Part shown: in pieces, positions 32,292-42,414 of the stretch
Numbering within the stretch: position 1 is the first letter of the stretch
Layout of the letters: every line of letters begins with the position of its first letter
Source: Rhyacophila brunnea
Taxonomy: Eukaryota > Arthropoda > Insecta > Trichoptera > Rhyacophilidae
Length of the DNA: 64,000 nucleotides
Direction: 5' to 3'
Assembly: GCA_022495005.1 (NCBI GenBank)
Contig: JAGYXB010000804.1
Span: forward strand, 488,507 to 552,506
Made by a program: the position numbers and the translations under genes
Notes under the pieces: generated by a model
Seen by the model: only the letters and a program-made list of their open reading frames with translations
Told to the model about the DNA's origin: nothing
The model's database searches: none

Positions 32292-32447
32292 TACCTTCGA
32301 AATGTGGTGTTACCGTCGAATGCTTCAGATTTCTTTGACAGAATACAGGATTAAACGGTCAATCATCCAGCAACGGCTTTCGACAATGTCTGAAACGAAT
32401 TCTGCAGTTTCTTGGACATAATTATGAAGCAGAGGAATCAGAGGTAT
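32292..32447 (+). pseudogene. Non-LTR retrotransposon RT fragment
   Basis: A frame from about 32297 reads FEMWCYRRMLQISLTEYRI and on to IIQQRLSTMSET. This matches the FEMWCYRRMLRIxWT block near the C-terminus of LINE reverse transcriptases. The remnant stops close to the family X element that begins at 32448. No matching LINE sequence was seen on the far side, so the insertion may have been followed by deletion. Confidence 0.7.
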
Positions 32448-33028
32448 CAGTGGCGAAGGGTGGAGGTAGGCTGTTAAGATGCGCTATAAATAGTGCACAC
32501 CAAACTTTGTCAGTCATATGCATTATTCTGTAATCTGAGCATACGCATTTGTTTTCATTGAAATTAGACTACAGTTTACAGATGACGTTGGTTAGTTTTA
32601 AAAATTCAATTAAACCCTACAAAACCAAGCCATAATAGATAATGGTCAAAAGTACTCGTCTATCTATAACATAATCTAAAATTATGCAATTCAATCATAC
32701 ATAACTTTGAATATTTTATATTTCAATATATTATAATTTGGTTAGGCAGGGTTTAATGAATTTAAAAAATGAACTAATAATATGTGTAATAATATGTATT
32801 CTTAATCCAACGAAAACAAATAAGTGTGCACAAGTTTGTCGTATCGCCCAAAGTATACCAAAACTATTATGAATTAGTTTAGGCAGGGTTCAATTGATTT
32901 TTAAAAACTAACCAACAACATATTACGTAAGCTGTAGTCTTAGTTCAATAAAAACAAATACGCATGACTAACAAAGCTTATTGTGCACTATTTATGGCGG
33001 GTCTTAAGAGCCTACCTCCACCCTTCGC
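32448..33028. mobile_element. hAT-type MITE family X, copy 2
   Basis: The left end CAGTGGCGAAGGGTGGAGGT is intact. The right end reads CCTCCACCCTTCG and has lost the last GCCACTG. The flanks AGAGGTAT and a nearby CAGGTCTG do not form a clear duplication. The interior TIR blocks match copy 1 (AATTCAATTAAACCCT, TGTGCACTATTTATGGCGGG). Confidence 0.88.
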
Positions 33029-33320
33029 TGCAGGTCTGTTATTATTAGTAGCGATCACCATTTGTGTATGCACGCTAAAAATATAAGTGAAAATAGAGTA
33101 GATACCAAACTGTAGTTTTAAAACTTCCCAATTTCGTTTAGTAAAGATAAATGTTACATGTGGAATTGAACCAAGTGTATTGGAACGTTGCCCGGGAAAT
33201 TAATTGCACTTTACGATTATCACGCCGGGTTTATATTATGATAAGTATAAAGTAATATTAATTTAGAAATTTCTCACAAGAAAACACGAAAGTAATCTGA
33301 CGACGTGTCACGTGTGTATA
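33029..33320. other. No gene seen
   Basis: Unassigned. Confidence 0.4.
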
Positions 33321-33395
33321 TGTTACGCCGAATGTGCGAAATTGACTATTACATGAAATGGGCAAAATTTTGCGTAAATCATGAAAAATGCAAGG
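33321..33395 (+). repeat. Isolated terminal repeat of element Y
   Basis: TGTTACGCCGAATGTGCGAA through ATGAAAAATGCAAG is nearly identical to the left end of the complete element at 33691 and is also preceded by TA. No partner end is present. Confidence 0.9.
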
Positions 33396-33690
33396 TAGGT
33401 GCTGTAAAAATATAGCAGATATTGCAACAATTACAACTAACTTATTGTAACTGTTACAATAAGTGCAAATACTTTGATACAACCATACCCTAGTTAGCCG
33501 TCGTATTTAACACTGTATTACTTTAGCAGTCGATAAGTATAGAATAGACCCACAGATATCATTATTCTTATCGCGGATACAGCCATTTTTAGGAACACTC
33601 GCAAAATGGTTTGAATAAAGCTGTAGATGTTATGTACTGTATCATAACATTAATCATAATAAATGTGTTATTTATTTTTAATACATAATA

Positions 33691-34409
33691 TGTTACGCCG
33701 AATGTGCGAAATTGACTATTACATGAAATGGGCAAAATTTTGGCTAAATCATGAAAAATGCAAGTCTTCATGAATTAGACAAAATATCTGCCGAGTGCGT
33801 GAATTCGGCAGTAATTTTTCTGCCTAGTTCATGCATTGGGCAAATTAGATAGTAGCACTCCGGTGGTGTTTTTCGCAACTAATCAAACTAACCAAATGTG
33901 TCAAATGTCATTGATTATATAAAAATATACCAATAAATAACTACAATGACGTTCATATCCATTTACTATGCCCAAAAAAAATCTAGAACTATAATATGAT
34001 AACGGAAGAATTATATTAAAGGGTATTTTCGCGATTTGATTCGTGTTTGGGTATCAATCGTGCAATGGTCGATTGTTTGTTTGTGATAGTATGATTTGAT
34101 AGTTTGTTGACACTTGTTAGCTAACCTCAAAATAGACATTCAGTTGAATTCATAATTACAAAACCTAACCTAACCTGATAATAATAATATTATATTATGT
34201 CCAATTATAACTAATAAAACCATCCGTATTAAATTTACTTTTTCTACTGGCATGTTGACAGGTTAAGAATTCCATACCCTGGCGAATTCACGCACTCGGC
34301 AGATAATTTACCTAATTCATGAATAAGGCAACGGGCTTGACTATTACATGAATTAGCCAAAATTTTGCCCATTTCATGTAATAGTCAATTTCGCACATTC
34401 GGCGTAACA
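33691..34409. mobile_element. Element Y: 719-bp foldback-type element with long TIRs and palindromic iterons
   Basis: The left end TGTTACGCCGAATGTGCGAA (33691) and its inverse ending GGCGTAACA (34409) are flanked by TA on both sides. TIR similarity runs about 120 bp inward to CTGCCGAGTGCGTGAATTCG. The TIRs consist of repeated imperfect palindromes centred on TTCATGAA-like cores: TTGACTATTACATGAAATGG, GCCTAGTTCATGCATTGGGC, ACCTAATTCATGAATAAGGC. TA flanks would suit Tc1/mariner, but I saw no transposase. Confidence 0.82.
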
Positions 34410-34918
34410 TATATATAATAATATTTTCAGAATTAGCGCGGCTATCCGATCCACCAAAACAGTGACGAAGACTCGATAATAAGCGAATATTTAACGTTTA
34501 CCAGGTTTACCTTAACTCGTCAAAATAATTTATATACCTACCTACGAGAATTTTCTAAACAAGACAATTTAATACAATATAAGGTAACAACCTTATACCT
34601 AAGGAAAGAATCAGGTGTAAATTTGAATATTTAAAGTGTTTGTAAAAACCCGTAGTAAATAACTTCAAATCGCTTTTACCATACGAATGGTGCCACTGTA
34701 AAATGATTCCATTATACCTCTGACCGAAGACAAGTAGCTATACGCTAATAGACCAAATTATACCAAAAAAATATATCTAATTAAGTTCGGCGGATGAACA
34801 TGGCAGCCGAGAATTCAAGACCGATAAGAGTGAAAGAAGATAGGGGAAGCCTTCATTCAGCAGTGGATCGACCCCAACAGATAATGCTGATGATACCAAA
34901 TGATTAAGAGCATACATA
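34410..34918. other. Unassigned with a LINE tail (34785-34905) and a MITE end (34685-34716)
   Basis: CATTCAGCAGTGGATCGACC near 34854, in the context of GGGGAAGCC, reads GEAFIQQWIDPNR-like and resembles the last codons of a non-LTR ORF2. GAATGGTGCCACTGTAAAAT (about 34685) matches the right end of the MITE at 53528-53672. Confidence 0.45.
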
Positions 34919-35270
34919 AGTGAAACGGCAAATAATTTTCAACAGTAGGTGGGACGAAATTTTTCACTCGTCGCCAATCGGAGACCGACAGTCGAGGTGT
35001 AAGCACGTCAATTTGTTTTGTGATGGCGTCGGATGTATATATTCTTAAATCGTGTAAAGATGACTGAAAAACGTTACCCGTTTACTTGAAAAAGAAAACA
35101 TGTCAATGAATATACAATTATTATTACTAATATAACAATAACATAACATTAAATGGACGCGTGTTGAATTTTTATGACAAATTATATTTCGTTCGGCTCG
35201 CGTCATTTGCACAATCCGCGCATCGCCTAGTCACGATCTTTTTAGACCATGCCTCAACTGAAGCATAGTC
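34919..35270. repeat. MITE family A, copy 2
   Basis: Starts within the left TIR (AAGTGAAACGGCAAATAATT) and ends CTGAAGCATAGTC followed by TTAA. It carries the interior intact, without the nested insert seen in copy 1. Confidence 0.85.
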
Positions 35271-36037
35271 TTAATACTGCCATTAAGTAAAAATAAACTG
35301 CAATATAAATATAATGCAAGTAGCGATTATTCGTATCAATACACAATGCAGTCACCGTTCGACTTTTATCAATACGACAAAGTAGTTTCCTTCCTGAAGA
35401 CTTTATTTCTTTTTGTTGGGTATCACATAGGATAGAACTGATAAATTATGTCCTCCTGGCCCGGTGCCAATAGTGGCGAACGATGCTGTTTTATCTCAGC
35501 CAATCAGTAACCGCGCAGTTAATCGATACGAACTGAGAACATTATGCTGTTATGCAAAGATTGCACAGATAGTGCTTTTCATTCTACTGGAAAATTGAGA
35601 CATAACTGAATATCGGTATGCATTAAAAAATAAAGCGACATCCAAAAAAACGGGCTACTCTCGATGTTAGCTTCTGATAATTGCTGCCTCTCGCAGTAGT
35701 TCAATAATATAAGATAAAGCATTCGGTATCCGACGAGATTAGGTTGAACTTGCCTTTTAATTGGCATGACCAAATGTATCTAAATGTGAGAGAACAAACA
35801 ATTATGTACACTCCTGCTACATATTATAATTATAATTAACAGAAATACAGCGATGGTGGAAAAGTATCTAATAAATAGGGTAGTGTCATAAAAATACATT
35901 TATATGTATTAATAAATCAGAACACAACAATACAATATCGTCTTAATTTATAATCCACCTGAACAAATCGTCAAAGCAACAGGCTCGACAAACTGTTAAA
36001 AAATACTTACACGTTCGTTAATATGCTCCACTTAGGG
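35271..36037. other. No gene seen
   Basis: Unassigned; the 64-codon minus frame at 35579-35773 has no recognisable feature. Confidence 0.45.
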
Positions 36038-36550
36038 TAGTGGTTCTAAAAGTGTGTGTTCCGAACAATCCCCAGGAACGCTGCATGCTGGTAAAAATAA
36101 ATAAATCCTAACAATCTTCATACAATACGCTGATGCACAGTCACAATGATAGATTCCATCATCTCCAATGCTCGCTAAAATACTTTCAACGAGAAAATAC
36201 CTAGTGAAGAAGTGAAATAGGGGTCGATGCAGTGATGTCCCGTATGATTAGGGAGGTTATACATTGCTGCTCAAACTGGTTGTATAAGTATATTTTTGGA
36301 TGTGGGTATATATCAGATATTTTTAGAACTTTGCGTGTATCCGTATCCGTTTAAAATCGCGAAATAATTCAATGAAGGTATGTAATGACTTTGAGTAACT
36401 GTATATTATTATAATTTATAGCACTTTGCCTAGTTATGTCACTGGATAGATGTATCTAATGTTGAATTCCAAGTTTTGAGAAACTCATCTAACTAATTAA
36501 TGCTTTTTTTACAGCGCCGCTAAGAAAGGGAAAGAGTTTGAAAATCACTG
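36038..36550. mobile_element. hAT-type non-autonomous element, 513 bp
   Basis: The left end TAGTGGTTCTAAAAGTGTG (36038) and right end AGTTTGAAAATCACTG (36550) are imperfect inverses of the common hAT terminus CAGTGGTTCTCAAA. The flanking octamers ACTTAGGG and ACTTATAG match at 6 of 8 positions. Non-coding interior. Confidence 0.65.
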
Positions 36551-37249
36551 ACTTATAGAGAAATCTCGGTATCCGAAGAAAAGGGTGGTAGGTTAAAATT
36601 CTATTACTTGACTTATCTATATAGAAAAACAAAGAAAATAATTGTGACGAACTTTTTCCTCAGAATTACTGACGAAAATTCAGCGTGTAAAGACAGTCCA
36701 TATTTCCTTCATCGCAACTAATTGCAATTATGTATACCTTCCAAAAGCTTTCATATTATACGAAGGTGGCTACAGACTGCGCTAGCAATAACGGAGGCAC
36801 TCAATCAATCTAGACCAGAACGATGTTCCCGCAAATTGGACCAGTTTTTCTTGGTCAATCCGTTCACAGTTGAACCGCTAACTTCCGCGAACTGTCACTT
36901 TTTATACGTAGAGATATCTTCATCTGAAACAGCGATTAATCAAACGAGATTTCAATTAGATTTACCTGGAAGCTAACCGCGCAGGTGTATTATGACAGCG
37001 ATTTCTAAACTGTTTGAATCAGTACCGCCTTTCAACACAATTGTTAATATAAAAAATATACTACCCAGTAAAAGCAAATTTATTTTTTAGCCAATGCTCT
37101 TTTCAATGAACTTAGATTTCGCATAACTGTCATCATACCACTTAGCTCACCTGTGTATATAATTAATCGCCCTCAATATAGCGTACAGGTTAGCGCTGTG
37201 CACTAGCGATACGATGGCGTCAAAAAGAGTCGACTGGCTGGTAAACATT
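36551..37249. other. No gene confirmed
   Basis: The 84-codon plus frame at 36722-36976 (QLCIPSKSFHIIRR...) has no recognised domain and no splice context. It is neither obviously repetitive nor obviously coding. Confidence 0.4.
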
Positions 37250-37445
37250 TTGGATAATCTAAGAAATCAGGATCATCAGTTATCCGTTATCCTAAGATGC
37301 AGAACTAACCTTTCATTCAATTATGTTATTAGAGAAATAGCCGTGGTCAACCAAATTACTTAATAAAATGTGTATTCCACATGCGCGGTGGTAATTTTAG
37401 ATTGACGTTGTTTTATAAATAAGTACTTTAAAAAGTTGTTTTTTT
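37250..37445 (+). pseudogene. Jockey-like LINE 3' end, copy 3 (plus strand)
   Basis: DNLRNQDHQLSVILRCRTNL is a mutated version of DNYLRNRDHQLFILPRCRTN in copy 1. It is followed by a shifted RCFINKYFKK-like end corresponding to WTLFYKFIK. Short, decayed, 5'-truncated. Confidence 0.7.
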
Positions 37446-38715
37446 TTTCAATACTGGATATACACAGGATTCAAAAATGTTACGATTTTTCGGAAGTGCA
37501 TTGACCTCATTAATAAATTTGGTTAACACCAGACGCCATCCTGTAAAAATGTTAGTAACATAATACATTTGGCAGTGATGATATTGGAGATGAATGGTCC
37601 GGACTCCGGAGGTTGTTGAGTGGATCGAAGTGAGAGTTTATTTACTGATAAATAAATACAAGGATATGTTTTTGGAGAGGTCTGCCCAGTCCGAGGCGTG
37701 TTGGTAAACTGCCGTACCCCATCAACTGTGGCTCACTATTTATTGAAATAGATATTCGATAAATTGCGGCAAGCTATTATTAATATAGGTCACAATAATT
37801 GGATAATATACTGACTGCCGCATTTCTGCCACCTCGCGGCGTTTTGCTGACAAAGCTTGGGGTTGTCGACCCTCACCGACGTATGTCACACTTGCAGATT
37901 GTGCCGATTGTAGATGAAGTAATATGCGACACTCAAGCAATTCGATGATTATCACGTTGTTATAATCATGGAGCATTTGCTGACATGGCCTGGTGTTGTT
38001 GCCCCCACGTAATAATAGTATGTCTCTATTTTTTTTTTAATTATGTCTATTAAGTAATAAATAATATGACTATTAAAATTGTCTATATTTTCTGTCCTCG
38101 GACGTAAGTATACTTACTTATACAATTTATCATTTTTTTATCACACGATTATATATATTTAAACTATGTCTCATGTCCTGGTGTTATCGTCTAGAATTTA
38201 TTACGTTCACCATTATAAAAAAATATTAACATTGAAATACATTTTCTGTCTTGAGTCAATGACATCAATCTAGCCAGAATAATGCTGATTGATGTTGAAT
38301 CAAAACAATAAACATGTAAATACCGCAAAATGTAAATGATATAATGGAAATAAATAAGTATGTAAATGAGCTCATTGCTTGCATAATTGTGATTTAAAGC
38401 GCTAATGCACACGAATTAGGTTGACACCATAGCATTAACTCAAAACCGTGATCAGATCAAATTGGAACACGTCTAAACAAATATTTACACAATTAACTCG
38501 ACAGGGTAAATGCAAATCGTGCATTGCTACTCGTATGAGCGCATTTTGAATGCAATAAATTAATGAGAAAATTGCATACCTACACGTTAATATACTATAA
38601 TATATAAACAAAATCAGTGGTTAACCACTCACGGACCACGGGAAGTTTTTTTCTGAATGATAATATATTATATAATATTATTTTCTATATAGTTTATGAA
38701 GGAACTCTATAGACA
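37446..38715. other. About 1.3 kb without a recognised gene
   Basis: The frames at 37740-37976 and 38191-38412 (minus) have no motif. The sequence looks unique and AT-rich. Confidence 0.45.
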
Positions 38716-38860
38716 CTTGACTTCTGAGTCGCCCACGGAAGAGATGGATGGATAACGTAAAGAAGGACGCATAGAGGATAGATATAGAATCCTGTAGGAC
38801 GGTTGTGCAGTCGGCAATTGCCCTGAATGGTATGTAGTGCCAGCTAAATAAGTAAAGGTA
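38716..38860 (+). pseudogene. LINE ORF2 C-terminal fragment
   Basis: Reads RPRKRWMDNVKKDA then a stop and CRTVVQSAIALNGM. The RGRPKxRWMDxVKxD block is a standard landmark near the C-terminus of many non-LTR reverse transcriptases. The GTTGTGCAGTCGGCAATTGC stretch pairs it with 11770-11905. Confidence 0.65.
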
Positions 38861-39016
38861 TATGTTACAAATTCTAATATATTATTCTCAATAATATTGC
38901 TAAATTTATTTTTAATATCATCAACCGTATTGTATAGCTTTTCCGGTTTTTATGTATCTGGACTAGTGAACTTTAAAGATCCAACTTGTAGTAATCATAT
39001 CACTCAGCATTACAAG
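38861..39016. other. No gene seen
   Basis: Unassigned. Confidence 0.4.
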
Positions 39017-39490
39017 AGTGACCCACTTTAATATGTATGTTTTGTTATCAATACAAAAGAATGTAGCGGAAGCAATTGTCAGCATTTCCGCAATCATAAC
39101 TTAGATCAATAGAGTATATTATTATGATTTGTTTAATTGCGACAATGTCTCTTGTCATATATGGACTGCATTTGTATAAATAGGAAGGAGATCTATAACT
39201 CGCCACTCACATCGAATACGTCACTCGGCGCTCTACTCATCTAGAGTCTGGTCACTCGTCACATTCAACCGTAATTCCACTAGAGTCCAGTCTCTCGGTT
39301 ATAATAACATAATTAATCGCCAGTCAGTTCATTAATATAGTCAATCTCATTGGTACATCCGTAACCGCGATTATAACATCACTCTGTCCTATTTATCAAT
39401 GTATTTATTTTATTCTTGTAACGATAAATAAACTCTCTCCTCTCCAAACAACTATGACTTTATCTATACACATCTCATCATCCCCAAAAA
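39017..39490 (+). mobile_element. Probable solo LTR, copy 2
   Basis: Homologous to 18483-18921: start AGTGACCCACTTTAATATGT, TATA-like GCATTTGTATAAATAGGAAG, end region TTCTTGTAACGATAAATAAA followed by CTCTC. The two copies have diverged considerably, so they are old independent insertions of one family. Confidence 0.6.
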
Positions 39491-39629
39491 CGCACATTTT
39501 TATTCTTAGGCAAAAAAAAAATATGTGATAATGGGTGACGTACAGGTGGACTTCTTTTAAATTAGGAACATAATTTAAGAAAAGACAATACTTTCAATAT
39601 ACTGTTGATATCCAGCCAGTTCCTACTAA

Positions 39630-39683
39630 TCCAATATTCCCTGATTCGCCTTCCCAAGCGACCCACACGTTGAGAACCCCTGA
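39630..39683 (-). repeat. Single hAT terminus
   Basis: On the minus strand CAGGGGTTCTCAACGTGTGG, then GTCGCTTGGGAAGGCG, is a classic hAT end of the CAGGGGTTCTCAACCTGTGG type. The partner end was not found, so this is a truncated element. Confidence 0.6.
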
Positions 39684-40003
39684 AATATAGATGATTATCT
39701 AATAAATTACATTAAAGTAATGTGCAAAAATCAACCATTTGAAACACGTTAAAATATTAATAAATAACAAGGTAATACAATTATAAATCAACCATTATTT
39801 AGCTATTTTAAGACTACGAGATCGTCTTCTTCTCGCAAAGTTTTACATTATAAATGTGAACATTTGTATTATAATCAATTCACTGATCTTTAAGGGAAAA
39901 TCATTTAATGTCTTTCGAATGTTCTATATAAATAAGTACATATTTAAAGATAGCTGCTTTAGAATTGTGTCAAATACTGCATCGCATACCATGCTGCCAT
40001 GAT
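39684..40003. other. No gene seen
   Basis: Unassigned AT-rich sequence. Confidence 0.4.
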
Positions 40004-40264
40004 TAGGAATTGCAATACCGGTATTTCAAAACCGGTATCCCAGTATTTTTCGATACCGAAATTCCGGTTTTAAAAATCAGACAATACCGACAAATTCGGT
40101 ATTGACAGTGGAAACAAAATGTATCAATTAACATAAAAGGCTTAACAGGGTTGTCAGAATCAGGTTACGCGATGTCTGGTTTACTACCGTGACCCTTCAT
40201 CGTCCTTGGTGACCAGCAATGACTCATGTCATAAAATATTAATATTTTTAAAAGATTTCTACAT

Positions 40265-40400
40265 ATTTCTTTTATTTTGTTAACTCTCAATTCATGGTGG
40301 AACTGCATTTTATTGTTGTTTAATTTAATAAAACATTTTTTTTGTAGTACTTATTCAACTTTTAATCAATAAATTAGGACCGGTTTCGTCCGCCTCAGAG
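40265..40400 (+). repeat. Family Z single arm
   Basis: CTCAATTCATGGTGGAACTG, TATTGTTGTTTAATTTAATA and GGACCGGTTTCGTCCGCCTC match 26750-26862. The second arm is absent. Confidence 0.8.
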
Positions 40401-40436
40401 GGATATTTTCAACAGTTTAAAATGTCCCTTACTTAA

Positions 40437-41427
40437 GGGGGGACATGCGCCGCGTAGGTCAAAATGGAGCTTTTATTCTATTTTCAAAGCATGATCCTGG
40501 ACATTCTGTAAACGTTGTATATAATATATTTATATAATTTTGAAGCCTTATTATCCTTTATATTTATTTTAAACATTTGAGGACTGCATAAAGTATTTTT
40601 ATTACATAAAATAGTATTCTTTTAAACCTCTCGATCTAATGTTTTAGAATATAGTCATATTTCAGTACATCCATGTGCAGTGGTGTTAAGATTTTTTAGA
40701 TTTATTAATTTTTAAACGTATTTATAAAACCATTAGTAAAATTAATGTTAACATTATATAGTGAAATATTTACGATAAAAAATTATATTTTATAATCTCT
40801 GTGATCCCAAATTTGACAAGAATTAGGCATTTTATTATTCAAAAAATGGGCATGATTTACACATTTGAAGATAATTTAAAGATTCTGATTATAAGCTATG
40901 TCTTTGCGCATTCAAATGTGATATACATCCTACGAATAATGATTGTTTAATAATAATTATTGACCTAAGAATAAGGTAGTATTTTTTTTGAAATACGCCA
41001 TTTCTTTTGGCATTTCCCAGTGGTTAAGCTACAACATACGGCCGTAGCCATAAATTCGGAAACTATAACTGAAATAGTGAGTAAGATGATGTTAACGCGC
41101 GTGTTTGAACATGTACCGTTTAAAAAAAAAAATCCGGTTAGGTTACGTTTAAAAATTAATACATGTAAAAAATCTTAACACCACTGCACATGGATGTACT
41201 GAAATATAACTATATTCTAAAACATTAGATCGAGAAGTTTAAGAGAATACTATTTAATGTAATAAAAATACTTTATGCAGTCATCAAATGTTTGAAATAA
41301 ATATAAATGATAATAAGGCTTCAAAATTATATAAATAGATTATCTACAATGTTTAAGGAATGTCCAGTATCATGCTTTGAAAATACCATAAAAGCTCCAT
41401 TTTGACCTACGCAGAGCACGTGGGCCG
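40437..41427. mobile_element. piggyBac-like MITE with about 270-bp TIRs, TTAA-flanked
   Basis: Both ends lie at TTAA (40433-40436, 41428-41431). The termini read GGGGGGACATGCG on the left and, inverted, CGGCCCACGTGC on the right. Inverted similarity starting at GTAGGTCAAAATGGAGCTTT continues for about 270 bp, to GGTGTTAAGATTTTTT and TTTTTAAACG. The middle holds the 40760-41140 segment shared with the truncated copy at 5786-6490. TTAA duplication and G-rich ends fit piggyBac; no transposase is present. Confidence 0.78.
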
Positions 41428-41511
41428 TTAAGAGACGTCTGTTTTTTTTCAATTATTTTACGAATACCGGTATTGGGATTTTCATTCGGAATTGCAATCC
41501 CTAGCCATGAG

Positions 41512-42013
41512 AAATTGTATTTCGTAACGGATATTGGCATCACATTTCTTTCCTTCGGGAGATTTTGTGAGTAAGTAGAATTAAGTCTTCAGCTGATTAT
41601 CTAAAATGGGTTGTTCGTTTAGTTAAAATAATTAGTGGGTTTATTTATATTATCTAAAAATACGTGTTCATGACATTGCAAATCTAGTGAGTGTGTTCCA
41701 TCGGAATGTATTTGAAGTAATGGGTTACATGCCAAAAGCGATTCGCGACTTAAATCTAAGGTATTGCATCTTCACAGCGATATTTTATTAACACGATGGT
41801 TATGCAAATTTTCTGCATTTAAATTCAAGAGATGTGCTCAGCTTGATATTGTATGCAGAAGTATGACACGCCTTCAATCAAATTAAAAGTAGGTGTTTAA
41901 ATAGTGTCACCATCTGAAATATCAGTATCTCACTTGCTGTTCAAATTCCACCATGTATGTACCAATAATTATTTGTCTGTATATTATGTCTAACCACTAA
42001 CCTGTTTTGTAGG
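41512..42013. other. No gene seen
   Basis: Unassigned. Confidence 0.4.
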
Positions 42014-42414
42014 CTACTTGTTAGGCTGTAAAGATCCGATATAAATAGTTCACAATAAACTTTGTCAGTTAAACGTATGTGTTTTCATTGAACTAAGACT
42101 GCAGTGTATAGATAGTGTTTGTTAGTTTTTAAAATTGAATTAAACCCTGCCTAATCCAAGTCATAGTAGATAATAGTAAAAAAATATTGGTGTATCTATA
42201 AAATATCTAAAATTATGCCATTCAATCATACTTGGATGTTTTATAGATAGAATAATATTTTTTATCTACTATGATTTGGTTTAGCCAGGGCTTAAAATAC
42301 CATTATGTCAATAAGTGTGGTCTTACGTTCAATAAAAACAAATACGAATGACTGAAAAAGTTTAATGTGCACTATTAATTTATGTCGGATCTTAACAGCC
42401 TACCTTCACCCTAC
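42014..42414. mobile_element. hAT-type MITE family X, copy 3 (ends eroded)
   Basis: Starts at TTAGGCTGTAAAGATCCGAT, lacking the outer CAGTGGCGAAGG, and ends CTTAACAGCCTACCTTCACC followed by CTAC. The interior inverted arms (TCAATAAAAACAAATACGAA, TTGAATTAAACCCTGC) match copy 1. Confidence 0.8.

Larger units (their letters stand above)
40004..41503. mobile_element. hAT-like element with near-perfect 8-bp TSD, carrying nested insertions
   Basis: The left end TAGGAATTGCAATACCGGTA (40004) and right end TACCGGTATTGGGATTTTC...ATTGCAATCCCTA (41503) are inverses. Flanking octamers GCCATGAT and GCCATGAG match at 7 of 8. The left interior has several AATACCGGTATT-like repeats. It is interrupted by a family Z fragment (40265-40400) and the piggyBac-like element (40437-41427). 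Fragments of its interior appear at 25750-25930 and 3850-3930. Confidence 0.7.

Noticed and set aside
36722..36976. 84-codon frame as a host exon
   Set aside because: No similarity that I recognise and no matching acceptor/donor pair framing it.
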